Below are positions 49,212 to 57,526 of a DNA stretch of 64,000 bases, in pieces. The notes under the pieces were generated by a model. The model did no database searches. It worked only from the letters and a program-made list of their open reading frames with translations, and was not told the origin of the DNA. Every line of letters begins with the position of its first letter. Position 1 is the first letter of the stretch. The translations under genes and the position numbers were made by a program. This DNA comes from CAVPKN01 sp963832835 (lineage in GTDB: Bacteria; Chlamydiota; Chlamydiia; Chlamydiales; JAAKFR01): the NCBI GenBank assembly GCA_963832835.1, contig CAWHVD010000001.1:2521091-2585090 (forward strand). Direction: 5' to 3'.

Positions 49212-51053
49212 ATGTGGCGTTACCCTGAGCTTTATGATGTAATCGTTGTCGGGGGTGGGCACGCCGGATGTGAGGCAGCTTTTGCTGCTGCACGGTCTGG
49301 TGCGCGTACCCTATTGTTGACTATGAATCTCGACACGATTGCAAAAATGAGCTGCAATCCTGCTGTCGGGGGGATTGGTAAGGGGCATATGGTCCGAGAG
49401 ATCGATGCTCTGGGTGGCGAGATGGGCAAGGTCATTGACAGGACCGGGATCCAATTCCGGATGCTCAATGCCTCAAAAGGGCCTGCAGTTTGGGCGCCTC
49501 GTGCCCAAGCCGACAAAGTCGCCTACCAATTCGAGATGAAGTACCGCCTCGAAAATACTCCTAACCTACATCTCCATCAAGGAACCACCGAAGCCTTTAT
49601 CGTCGAACATGGACGCGTGGTGGGCGTATCGACCCAAGAAGGAATTGCCTACAGCGCCAAAACGGTTATCCTTTCTGCTGGAACCTTCATGCAGGGGCTC
49701 TTACACATCGGTGAGACTCACTTTGCGGGAGGTCGGGCCGGGGATAAACCTGCGGTCGGGATCTCTAAAAGCCTTGCCGACCATGGCTTTGAACTGGGTA
49801 GACTGAAAACAGGTACTCCACCGAGGATCAATCGCCGTTCTATTGATTTCTCTCAAACCGAAGAGCAACCCCCCGAAGAAGGGGTACGCTTCTCTTACGA
49901 TGACGAACCCTACGAGCGCCTTCCTCAAACCCCTTGTTGGATCACCTACACTTCTCTTGAGACCAAAAAAATTATCGAGCAAAATCTCCACCGTTCTCCC
50001 CTTTTTACCGGAAAAATCAAAGGTGTGGGGCCGCGCTACTGTCCTTCGATTGAAGATAAAGTGGTCCGTTTTGCCGATAAAGATCGGCACCAAATCTTTT
50101 TGGAACCCGAGGGTCTCCACACGAACGAAATCTACGTGAATGGAATCTCCTCCTCGCTCCCTTTCGATGTCCAGCTCGCGTTTCTGCATTCTATACCGGG
50201 TTTAGAAAAGGCTGAAGTGACGCGGCCCGCTTACGCCATCGAATACGACTATGTTCTATGCGGCCAGATTGGCCCTACACTCGAAACTAAGACCGTTGAA
50301 GGTCTTTTCTTCGCAGGGCAAATCAACGGCACAACAGGCTACGAAGAGGCTGCCGCCCAAGGCATCATTGCCGGAATCAATGCAGCCGCAAGGGCGCTTG
50401 GAAAACCTCCCTTCATCTTGCAGCGGCACGAAGCTTACATCGGCGTGATGATCGATGATCTGATCACCAAGCCCATCGATGAGCCCTACCGGATGTTCAC
50501 CTCACGTGCAGAACACCGCCTGCTCCTGCGGCAAGACAATGCTGACATACGCCTTTCCCGGTATGGATATGAACTCGGGCTTCTTGAAGCGCGTCGCTAC
50601 CAAAAAGTCGTAGAAAAAACAAAAATCCTCGAGCACGAATCGAGCAGGTTCAAAACGATCTATAAGCAAGAGGGAAGCCGAGGATCTACTCTTGCTCAGC
50701 TCCTGTGCCGCCCAGAAAACACCTACCAGACCCTTCTACAACTCTATCCAGGGGATATCGTAGACTATGGCCCTGAGCTCAATTTCCAAATCGAGCTCAA
50801 TTTGAAATATGCCGGTTACATCAACCGTCAAATCTCCGATATCGAAAAGCTCTCTCACATTGAAAAAATCAAAATTCCACAGGACTTTGTATTCAACAAC
50901 GTTACCGGCCTTCGCAACGAAGCGAAGGTAAAAATGAGCGCCATCCAACCCCAAACGGTGGGACAGGCCTCCCGCATTGGTGGCGTCTCACCCGCAGACA
51001 TCCAAGTTATTATGATTGCCATCCAGAAATATGTTTCGACTAATCATTCTTAG
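49212..51053 (+). CDS. mnmG: tRNA uridine-5-carboxymethylaminomethyl modification enzyme MnmG (GidA)
   Basis: An FAD-dependent enzyme of 613 residues that, with the GTPase MnmE, modifies U34 of tRNAs reading two-codon boxes. Motifs are DVIVVGGGHAGCEAAFAAAR, MSCNPAVGGIGKGHMVREID, LKTGTPPRI, and GQINGTTGYEEAAAQGIIAG, with the C-terminal helical domain. ATG 49212 gives the family start. It overlaps the lipoate ligase gene by 23 bases. Confidence 0.98.
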   Translation: MWRYPELYDVIVVGGGHAGCEAAFAAARSGARTLLLTMNLDTIAKMSCNPAVGGIGKGHMVREIDALGGEMGKVIDRTGIQFRMLNASKGPAVWAPRAQADKVAYQFEMKYRLENTPNLHLHQGTTEAFIVEHGRVVGVSTQEGIAYSAKTVILSAGTFMQGLLHIGETHFAGGRAGDKPAVGISKSLADHGFELGRLKTGTPPRINRRSIDFSQTEEQPPEEGVRFSYDDEPYERLPQTPCWITYTSLETKKIIEQNLHRSPLFTGKIKGVGPRYCPSIEDKVVRFADKDRHQIFLEPEGLHTNEIYVNGISSSLPFDVQLAFLHSIPGLEKAEVTRPAYAIEYDYVLCGQIGPTLETKTVEGLFFAGQINGTTGYEEAAAQGIIAGINAAARALGKPPFILQRHEAYIGVMIDDLITKPIDEPYRMFTSRAEHRLLLRQDNADIRLSRYGYELGLLEARRYQKVVEKTKILEHESSRFKTIYKQEGSRGSTLAQLLCRPENTYQTLLQLYPGDIVDYGPELNFQIELNLKYAGYINRQISDIEKLSHIEKIKIPQDFVFNNVTGLRNEAKVKMSAIQPQTVGQASRIGGVSPADIQVIMIAIQKYVSTNHS

Positions 51054-51729
51054 CAATGTTCCGATTCTTGAGCAGCTAAAGCTAGAAGAGGCTTTGCTGC
51101 GCGCAAGTACAGACAACTGGTGTGTGCTCAATACCGGATCCCCTCCTGCAATTGTCATGGGCATTTCAGGAAAGCCTGCAGAGCTTCTTGATCAGACCCG
51201 CATCCATCAAGATAATGTCCCCGTGATCAAGCGATTTAGTGGTGGAGGGACAGTCTATATCGATCCTCATACCGTTTTTGCCACATTGATCTGTAATAGC
51301 AATGCTGTCGATATCCCTTTGCAGCCGGGGCCTCTCCTTAAATGGTCAGAAACCTTTTATGCTCCCGTATTTTCCGGTTTTTCGCTGCGTGAAAATGATT
51401 ACGTCCTGGGAGACAAGAAATTTGGCGGCAATGCCCAATACATCCAAAAAAACCGCTGGCTGCTACACACTTCATTCCTTTGGGACTACACACCCGAAAA
51501 GATGCACTATCTTCTTCTTCCCTCTAAACGCCCTGCCTACCGTCAAGACCGTTCCCACAGTGACTTCCTGTGTCCCTTGCATCCCTTTTTTCCTAGCAAA
51601 GATGATCTGATCTCTCAGTTGGCAAATAATGCCCAGAATAAACTAGGAGCTCAGCTTGTGGATGTACAAGCTGCCTTCGAGCACCTCCATCTTCCTCACC
51701 GAAGCTCTACCACCCTCATTACGCTTTAG
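51031..51729 (+). CDS. lplA: lipoate-protein ligase A-type protein
   Basis: A lipoyl/biotinyl transferase-fold protein of 232 residues. KRFSGGGTVYIDPHTVFATLI is the ligase core motif with the R-(R/F)-x-GGG pattern, and VLGDKKFGGNAQYIQKNRWLLHTSFLW holds the catalytic lysine. It attaches scavenged lipoate to the E2 subunits of 2-oxoacid dehydrogenases. The start is ATG 51031, inside the mnmG end. It lacks the small C-terminal domain of E. coli LplA, so an activating partner or preformed lipoyl-AMP may be needed. It is convergent with murJ. Confidence 0.88.
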   Translation: MFRLIILSNVPILEQLKLEEALLRASTDNWCVLNTGSPPAIVMGISGKPAELLDQTRIHQDNVPVIKRFSGGGTVYIDPHTVFATLICNSNAVDIPLQPGPLLKWSETFYAPVFSGFSLRENDYVLGDKKFGGNAQYIQKNRWLLHTSFLWDYTPEKMHYLLLPSKRPAYRQDRSHSDFLCPLHPFFPSKDDLISQLANNAQNKLGAQLVDVQAAFEHLHLPHRSSTTLITL

Positions 51730-51750
51730 ATAAGATCCAATCCCGGCTCT

Positions 51751-53415
51751 TCAGGGTCGAGTGAGGCGAGCCATGCAAATACGTTTCAAAATCCTTGCAA
51801 GGCGAAGAATACCGAAGCCATTTATGGCAGGATTCTTCAAAGAGAAGGCATCGATGCGCATAGCAAAGGCTGCGAGAAGGAAGGTAACAGTGAAGGTGAG
51901 CGCTTGCACGCCGAAGAAGAAGAGCTGATCGGTAATGCCTCGCGCAAAGGGAGCAAGGGTGCGGCCAGTAAGCCAAGCCAAAGTGTTATCATGGAAACAA
52001 TAGAAGCCCAGAGTGATAGCAGCAACTACAGCCAGAAGGGTAGCTAGGAAGACTTTGATAAAGCTGAGAGCCACCCCATCTAGGCTAAGACCATAGTCTT
52101 TTTTCAAAAGATAAGCTAATAGAACCCCATTTACCAAAGCACTCAAGGTGGTTGCGAGAGCGATGCTGATAGCTCCCAGATGAAGGCCGTAAACAAACAG
52201 GGCATTGAGGGTCACATTGAGGGCTACGGTAAAGAGCGAAAACAGGGTAGGCATCCTGTAATTTTTGTGGGCATAGCAGGCAGAAGCACAGAGAAGCACA
52301 AGAGTCATGGGTACAAGGGCAAGGCCATAGGCCCAAAGACAAAGGGTCGTTTGATAGGTTGCCTCTTGGGAAAAAGCCCCATGTCCATAGACAAGATTGA
52401 TGCCACAAAAGCCCAACGCAAAGATCCCTCCTGTCATAGGCACCATGAAAAGTAGGGTGCGTGTTAGGGCAAAATTGAGGAAATGGAGATACTGCCCTTT
52501 CTCTCCCCTCTGTATCGCCCGGGTAATGGGGGGAAGAAGTGCTCCTGTGAGACCTACACCGATGAGTGCCAGTGGGAGTTGTTGGATCCGGATGGCGTAC
52601 CACAGATAGGCAGGACCCTGAGAATCGGCTGCCCAGGCAAACACAGCATCGAGTGCGGTATTCACTTGCGTGGCAGCAACGCCTATCATGCCCAGCATGA
52701 AAGGTCGTGCTATTTTGAGAATCTCTCTTCCCGAAAATCCCCTTTCATTCCATTTTTCTCCCAGCTCGCGCGTCAAATAGTGGAAGACACGCGGAGCTGT
52801 GACTCCCCATTGCAAAGCAAAGGCGAAAACCACAATCATGGCCAGGTACTCAATACCCTTTTCAATAGGTAATTGCCATACAAGAAAGATGGCGCCAACC
52901 CATACCACATTGAGCAATGCAGGTGCTAGACTGGGCAAAAAATAGGACCGTTCGCAATTGAGCAAAGAGGTATTCAAAGCATACAAACAAATAAAGACCA
53001 GGGCAGGTAGCATCACCATCGTGAGTTTGACAACCTGCAGACTACTCTCTTCGAGGGATGCAAAGAGAAGGATTCCTCCTAAAATCCCCTCAGCCACCAA
53101 AGTGATCGCTAGCAAGAGGAGCATCACCCCTGTAGATAAATCGTAAAAGAACCGGGCCCCAAGGGTAGAATTTTGTTTACGTAAGGACTCATAATGGGGG
53201 ACAAATACGGCATGCAAGGCCCCTTCCCCAAACAGCCGACGCAGTAAATTCGCAAAGCGAAAGGCCATCCAAAAGGCTGCAACCACAGGATGAGTACCAA
53301 AAACAACCGCCATTGCCACTTCCCGCGCTAAGCCGGTTGCCCGACTAATGGCTGTACCCGAAAAAAAATGTTTTGCACTAGTGGCAATCGAACGCGTTGA
53401 GTCTTGAATCGTCAT
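51751..53415 (-). CDS. murJ: lipid II flippase MurJ (MviN)
   Basis: An integral membrane protein of 554 residues with about 14 helices, moving lipid II across the inner membrane. Segments include SRATGLAREVAMAVVFG, FRFANLLRRLFGEGALHAVFVP and LGMIGVAATQVNTALDAVFA. It is meaningful in Chlamydiae, which make limited or no classical peptidoglycan. The frame extends upstream, but ATG 53415 (MTIQDSTRSIATSAK) is the likely start, 27 bases from the divergent nfo start. The pair murJ-nfo is recalled from C. trachomatis (CT624-CT625). Confidence 0.95.
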   Translation of the reverse strand: MTIQDSTRSIATSAKHFFSGTAISRATGLAREVAMAVVFGTHPVVAAFWMAFRFANLLRRLFGEGALHAVFVPHYESLRKQNSTLGARFFYDLSTGVMLLLLAITLVAEGILGGILLFASLEESSLQVVKLTMVMLPALVFICLYALNTSLLNCERSYFLPSLAPALLNVVWVGAIFLVWQLPIEKGIEYLAMIVVFAFALQWGVTAPRVFHYLTRELGEKWNERGFSGREILKIARPFMLGMIGVAATQVNTALDAVFAWAADSQGPAYLWYAIRIQQLPLALIGVGLTGALLPPITRAIQRGEKGQYLHFLNFALTRTLLFMVPMTGGIFALGFCGINLVYGHGAFSQEATYQTTLCLWAYGLALVPMTLVLLCASACYAHKNYRMPTLFSLFTVALNVTLNALFVYGLHLGAISIALATTLSALVNGVLLAYLLKKDYGLSLDGVALSFIKVFLATLLAVVAAITLGFYCFHDNTLAWLTGRTLAPFARGITDQLFFFGVQALTFTVTFLLAAFAMRIDAFSLKNPAINGFGILRLARILKRICMARLTRP

Positions 53416-53432
53416 GTTAACTAATGTATACT
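53404..53432 (+). promoter_or_regulatory. candidate promoter for nfo, overlapping the murJ start
   Basis: TTGAAT at 53404-53409, 17-base spacer, TATACT at 53427-53432. Transcription would begin near 53439, only about 4 bases before the nfo ATG, so nfo mRNA may be leaderless. The -35 box lies inside the first codons of murJ. Confidence 0.45.
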
Positions 53433-53442
53433 TGTCCCACTT

Positions 53443-54315
53443 ATGACACAACGCACACCTGTAGATCAACTTTTGATTGGAGCCCATACCTCAGCAGCAG
53501 GTGGCGCCCACAATGCCCTGCTCGAAGGAAAATCCATTGGCGCAACTACTGTTCAATTGTTCACCGCTAACCAAAAACAGTGGAAAGGTAAACCGCTCAC
53601 TGAGGAAGGCATCGAGCTCTTCAATGAGACATTGAAGCAAACGGGGCTCGGCAAGATCATGAGCCACGCTAGCTACCTCATTAATCTAGGCTCTCCCAAT
53701 CCTGAAATGCTTCACAAAAGCCGCGAGGCTTTCCGAGCAGAAATCGAAAGGTGCTTAGCATTAGAGCTGACTTTTTTGAATTTTCACCCTGGAGCTGCGC
53801 TCGCTGCTTCTCGCGAAGAGTGCCTTGATCGTATCGTCGAGAGTCTCCTTTTGATGGAAGATCTGTTTGTGGACGATGACACCCGTTTACTTCTTGAAAC
53901 CACAGCCGGACAGGGTACATGCGTAGGCTGCGCTTTTGAAGAGTTAGCCTATATTATCGAGAGGGTGGGTAGCACACTCCCTATAGGGGTATGTATCGAT
54001 ACCTGCCATATATTTTCAGCCGGATACGATATCCGCACCCCGGAAGCTTGGAAAAAGACCCTAGAAACATTTGACAAAACAGTGGGGTTATCCCATCTTT
54101 ACGCCTTTCACTTAAATGACTCCATGAAAGAATTCGCATCCAAAAAAGACCGGCATGCTCCTCTTGGAGAAGGGCATATTGGAATGGAGAGTTTTAAGTT
54201 TTTGATGAGCCATGAACCGTTGCGCGAGGTCCCTAAATACCTTGAAACGCCGGGGGGGTGCCCTTTATGGGACAAAGAAATCTGGATGCTTCGTGAATTT
54301 GCAAGAGGGAATTAG
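53443..54315 (+). CDS. nfo: endonuclease IV (AP endonuclease)
   Basis: A zinc-dependent TIM-barrel enzyme of 290 residues that cuts DNA at abasic sites in base-excision repair. Motifs are GAHTSAAGG, NFHPGA, LLETTAGQGT, GVCIDTCHIFSAGYD, and DRHAPLGEGHIG near the metal site. A clean TATACT -10 box lies just upstream. The gene ends 4 bases before asnS. Confidence 0.97.
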   Translation: MTQRTPVDQLLIGAHTSAAGGAHNALLEGKSIGATTVQLFTANQKQWKGKPLTEEGIELFNETLKQTGLGKIMSHASYLINLGSPNPEMLHKSREAFRAEIERCLALELTFLNFHPGAALAASREECLDRIVESLLLMEDLFVDDDTRLLLETTAGQGTCVGCAFEELAYIIERVGSTLPIGVCIDTCHIFSAGYDIRTPEAWKKTLETFDKTVGLSHLYAFHLNDSMKEFASKKDRHAPLGEGHIGMESFKFLMSHEPLREVPKYLETPGGCPLWDKEIWMLREFARGN

Positions 54316-54319
54316 ACTG

Positions 54320-55711
54320 ATGCGCATTAAAATTAGACAGATCAAAGAAAATCCAAAATGGATTGGAGAAGACGTTGTTGTCAAAGGTTGGGTACGCACC
54401 GTACGCGACCAAAAGAAATTCACTTTCATTGAAGTCAATGATGGCTCAACTCTCTCTAATTTACAAGTAATTGCCGACCAAACCCTTCCCCATTATGAGG
54501 AAGTGATCTCCCGCATCACTACGGGCTCTTCTGTGGCCATAAGCGGGAAAGTGATTGAAAGTCCAGGAGCTAAGCAATCTGTCGAGATTCATGCTACTGA
54601 TGTACAACTGCTTGGCAGTTGCGAAGCAGAGAGCTATCCCTTACAAAAAAAACGGCACTCCTTTGAATTTTTGCGTGAAATCGCCCACCTACGCCCGCGC
54701 ACCAACACGATCGGCGCTGTCACACGCGTACGCAATACCCTAGCTTACGCCACGCACCGCTTTTTCCAAGAAAGAGGCTTTGTGTATGTCCATACCCCCA
54801 TCATCACCTCGTCTGATTGCGAAGGGGGTGGCCAGATGTTCCAAGTCACGACCCTCGATAGCGCCCATCCACCACGTGGAGAGCAAGGAGAGATCGACCA
54901 CTCCCAAGATTTTTTCGGCCAAAAGGCCTTTCTCACAGTATCGGGTCAACTCAACGCGGAGATCTACGCCTGCGCACTCTCTGATATTTACACCTTTGGA
55001 CCCACTTTTCGCGCCGAAAATTCCCACACATCCCGTCACCTGGCCGAATTTTGGATGATCGAGCCTGAAATCGCTTTTGCCGACATCTATGACAATATGG
55101 AGCTCGCAGAAGCTTACCTCAAAGCAGTTTTCCAAGCGGTTTTAGAATCAAACCAGGAGGACATGGGGCTCTTTGATAGCTTCATCAGCAAAGGGATTAT
55201 CGAACGCCTTCAAGGAATCATCTCTGGACCCTTTGAGCGGATTACCTACACAGAAGCTGTGGATATCCTAAGCAAATGTTCCAAAAAATTTGAGTTCCCA
55301 ATCCTTTGGGGATGTGATTTGCAATCAGAGCATGAGCGCTATCTGTGTGAAGAGCATTGCAAAAAACCGGTGATTGTACACGACTATCCTGCGGCCATTA
55401 AAGCTTTCTATATGCGAGCCAATGATGATGGTAAAACAACTGCTGCTATGGACGTTCTAGTTCCAGGTGTGGGCGAGATCATCGGAGGGAGCCAGCGCGA
55501 AGAGCGACATGACGTGCTCATCGATAAGATGAACCGCCTAGAAATGGATAAAGAAGCCTATTGGTGGTATCTTGAGCTACGCAAATATGGGACTGTTCCC
55601 CATGCCGGTTTTGGCGCCGGCTTCGAAAGGCTTGTCCAGTTTGTCACCGGCATGGAAAATATCCGCGAGGTCATCCCCTTCCCTAGATCCCCCGGCAACG
55701 CCTCCTTCTAA
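54320..55711 (+). CDS. asnS: asparaginyl-tRNA synthetase
   Basis: A class IIb synthetase of 463 residues, full length. It has an OB-fold N-domain (VVVKGWVRTVRDQKKFTFIEVNDGS), the Asn-specific segment QLNAEIYACALSDIYTFGPTFRAENSHTSRHLAEFWMIEPE, motif 3 GFGAGFERLVQFVTG and the EVIPFPRSPG tail. It charges tRNA-Asn directly. C. trachomatis has no AsnRS and uses GatCAB, as far as I know, so this gene is accessory relative to it. The frame runs back to 54212, but the family start is ATG 54320. Confidence 0.97.
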   Translation: MRIKIRQIKENPKWIGEDVVVKGWVRTVRDQKKFTFIEVNDGSTLSNLQVIADQTLPHYEEVISRITTGSSVAISGKVIESPGAKQSVEIHATDVQLLGSCEAESYPLQKKRHSFEFLREIAHLRPRTNTIGAVTRVRNTLAYATHRFFQERGFVYVHTPIITSSDCEGGGQMFQVTTLDSAHPPRGEQGEIDHSQDFFGQKAFLTVSGQLNAEIYACALSDIYTFGPTFRAENSHTSRHLAEFWMIEPEIAFADIYDNMELAEAYLKAVFQAVLESNQEDMGLFDSFISKGIIERLQGIISGPFERITYTEAVDILSKCSKKFEFPILWGCDLQSEHERYLCEEHCKKPVIVHDYPAAIKAFYMRANDDGKTTAAMDVLVPGVGEIIGGSQREERHDVLIDKMNRLEMDKEAYWWYLELRKYGTVPHAGFGAGFERLVQFVTGMENIREVIPFPRSPGNASF

Positions 55712-55782
55712 AAAAATACGGACCGAAACGTAGCAGCTACTTTAAACTCGACTTTGTAAACCTCTCTCTGGTAAAAGACATA

Positions 55783-55811
55783 TTGCACGTTATACGTATA
55801 ACGTGTATAAT
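55783..55811 (+). promoter_or_regulatory. toxin-antitoxin promoter with a palindromic operator in the spacer
   Basis: TTGCAC at 55783-55788, exactly 17 bases, then TATAAT at 55806-55811. A perfect 20-base palindrome, CACGTTATACGTATAACGTG (55786-55805), fills the spacer and reaches into the -35 box. This is the place where a ribbon-helix-helix antitoxin would bind to repress its own operon. AGGAGG at 55821-55826 gives a strong ribosome site for the antitoxin. Confidence 0.85.
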
Positions 55812-55831
55812 ATAAAATAAAGGAGGTTGGC

Positions 55832-56074
55832 ATGAAAAACATTCCTATTACTTTAACACTGCCAGAAGACCTTGTTAGGGATTTGCATCTCTACATTTCC
55901 AACAGGCAAGTGAGCAAATTTGTGGCTCAATTGGTTGAGGAAGGGTTAAAAATAAAAAAAGACCTGCTGGCGCGTGAATTTCAGGAAGCTAGTCAAGATG
56001 CTGAAAGAAGCGAGGAAATTGAATTATGGGACACCGTGAGCGGGGACGGATTAGATGAAACAAATGGATATTAA
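55832..56074 (+). CDS. antitoxin, ribbon-helix-helix type (MazE-like)
   Basis: An acidic protein of 80 residues. The N-terminus (IPITLTLPEDLVRDLHLYIS) has the ribbon-helix-helix pattern, with QVSKFVAQLVEEGL as the second helix; the C-terminal half is acidic and probably binds the toxin. AGGAGG lies five bases upstream. It overlaps the toxin gene by 20 bases. It should repress the operon by binding the palindrome at 55786-55805 and be degraded under stress, as known for the family. Confidence 0.85.
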   Translation: MKNIPITLTLPEDLVRDLHLYISNRQVSKFVAQLVEEGLKIKKDLLAREFQEASQDAERSEEIELWDTVSGDGLDETNGY

Positions 56075-56399
56075 AAGAGGAGATATTTTTTGGGTTGATT
56101 TTGATCCTTCTCGAGCGACAGAAATCCAAAAAAAGCGACCTTCACTGGTCTGCTCTCATGATATTTTAAATGAAAATTCTTCACGTATCATTGTAGCTCC
56201 GATTACATCGAACCTAAAAAGGATCTACTCGTTCGAATATGAAATAAAGAGCCATTCCTCAATTAAAGGAAAAATCATGTTGGATCAACTTCGATCCATT
56301 GATAAATCGCGTCTTGGAGATAGCGTGGGAGATTTATCACTGAAAGAAATGCAAGAAATTGATGTGATACTAAAATTTATTCTCGGCATCCATCACTAA
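56055..56399 (+). CDS. MazF/PemK-type mRNA interferase toxin
   Basis: A toxin of 114 residues of the MazF/PemK family that cuts mRNA. Motifs are IKRGDIFWVDFDPSRATEIQKKRPSLVCS and IIVAPITSNLKR, then a dimer segment SIKGKIMLDQLRSIDKSRL. The conserved Arg in the strand after KKRP and the Ser/Thr of the PITS motif are present, so it looks active. The MDIKRGD start could also be used (second Met). It ends 7 bases before the convergent hemA stop. Confidence 0.9.
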   Translation: MKQMDIKRGDIFWVDFDPSRATEIQKKRPSLVCSHDILNENSSRIIVAPITSNLKRIYSFEYEIKSHSSIKGKIMLDQLRSIDKSRLGDSVGDLSLKEMQEIDVILKFILGIHH

Positions 56400-56406
56400 C
56401 ATCGAC

Positions 56407-57432
56407 TCAAGAGACTTGGGCAAGGAGGGCAGAGGCTCTTTGGAGCTCACGTAGCCTAAAGAGAGAAACTTGCCTATCGACTGCTTGGGCGATGTGCTGG
56501 GTTTCGAGGCGGGCTATCTCTGCAGCTTTTTGGCGCCGCTTAAGGTTTAACGTCTGATTGATTTGATCGACGTTGAGGAGTTTGATGTGGGGATGACGCC
56601 CAACTTTTGGATCCACATTGCGCGGAACGCTGAGGTCTATGAGTAATTTTGGAGAGTGGATTACCGGAAGCTGGGCACTCCGGATTAAAAAATCGGGGCA
56701 TTTCGTTCCTAAAATGACGATGTCATATAAGGGCCAATGGTGGAGCTGCTCCCAAGAAAGCCTATGGACGGCCTCCTGCTCTGCAAGCATGTATGCTTTG
56801 GCATCGGTGCGGTTGCAAATGGTGATGTGCGGTAGTCCATTCTTTTTAAAGCGGGTCAAAATCTTGTGGTTAATTTCTGAAAGGCCAACGAAAAGGATCT
56901 TTGCCTCTCTTAGGTCTTTAAATACTTCAGTAGAAGCACTAAAGGCTGCCTCTTCAATTGAAAGAGCCCCATGGAGAAATCGGGCGCTCGAACGGATGTT
57001 TTTCCCAATTTTCAAACATTTCTGGAAAAGGAAATGTAAGGCCGAATGAAGAGGGCGATACTCCAATGCAGCTTCATACGCTCTTTTAACCTGCCCTTGA
57101 ATTTCGGTCTCCCCGATTAGGGCGCTGTCTACACCTGTTGCGACGCGAGCGAGGTGCAAAAAACAATCGCTGCCAAAATAGGAGTATACACGGTGCTCGA
57201 ACTCTTCTTCTATCTCTTGACGCAGAGTATTGAGAATATAAGTATGGGTTTCAGCCGGATCTTCGGCATAAAAATACACCTCGGTTCGGTTACACGTCGA
57301 TAGCAAGACATACGAAAAGTGGGTGTGCAGAAAATGAGTACAGCCAAATAAGCGAGCGCACACTTGAGCGAACTTTTCCCTTAAGGGGAGCTCGGCTGAT
57401 TTATGGTTAATACCCAGAATTCCAATGTGCAT
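56407..57432 (-). CDS. hemA: glutamyl-tRNA reductase
   Basis: The first committed enzyme of C5-pathway heme synthesis, reducing glutamyl-tRNA to glutamate-1-semialdehyde with NADPH. It has 341 residues, shorter than the 410-420 of E. coli; my memory is that chlamydial forms are also short. The nucleophile is Cys47 in STCNRTE. Other segments are ATGVDSALIGETEIQGQVKRAY and the Rossmann part (LREAKILFVGLSEI, ICNRT). The C-terminal dimerisation helix is cut short. Start ATG 57432. As I recall, it precedes parE and parC in C. trachomatis (CT662-CT660). Confidence 0.93.
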   Translation of the reverse strand: MHIGILGINHKSAELPLREKFAQVCARLFGCTHFLHTHFSYVLLSTCNRTEVYFYAEDPAETHTYILNTLRQEIEEEFEHRVYSYFGSDCFLHLARVATGVDSALIGETEIQGQVKRAYEAALEYRPLHSALHFLFQKCLKIGKNIRSSARFLHGALSIEEAAFSASTEVFKDLREAKILFVGLSEINHKILTRFKKNGLPHITICNRTDAKAYMLAEQEAVHRLSWEQLHHWPLYDIVILGTKCPDFLIRSAQLPVIHSPKLLIDLSVPRNVDPKVGRHPHIKLLNVDQINQTLNLKRRQKAAEIARLETQHIAQAVDRQVSLFRLRELQRASALLAQVS

Positions 57433-57526
57433 GTGGGGTGACCCAAGTCAAATAAGAATTTCACTTGTATACTGAATCACGAGGATTATGGACTAGATTT
57501 TTCTGAGAAGCTATGATGGGGCGTAT

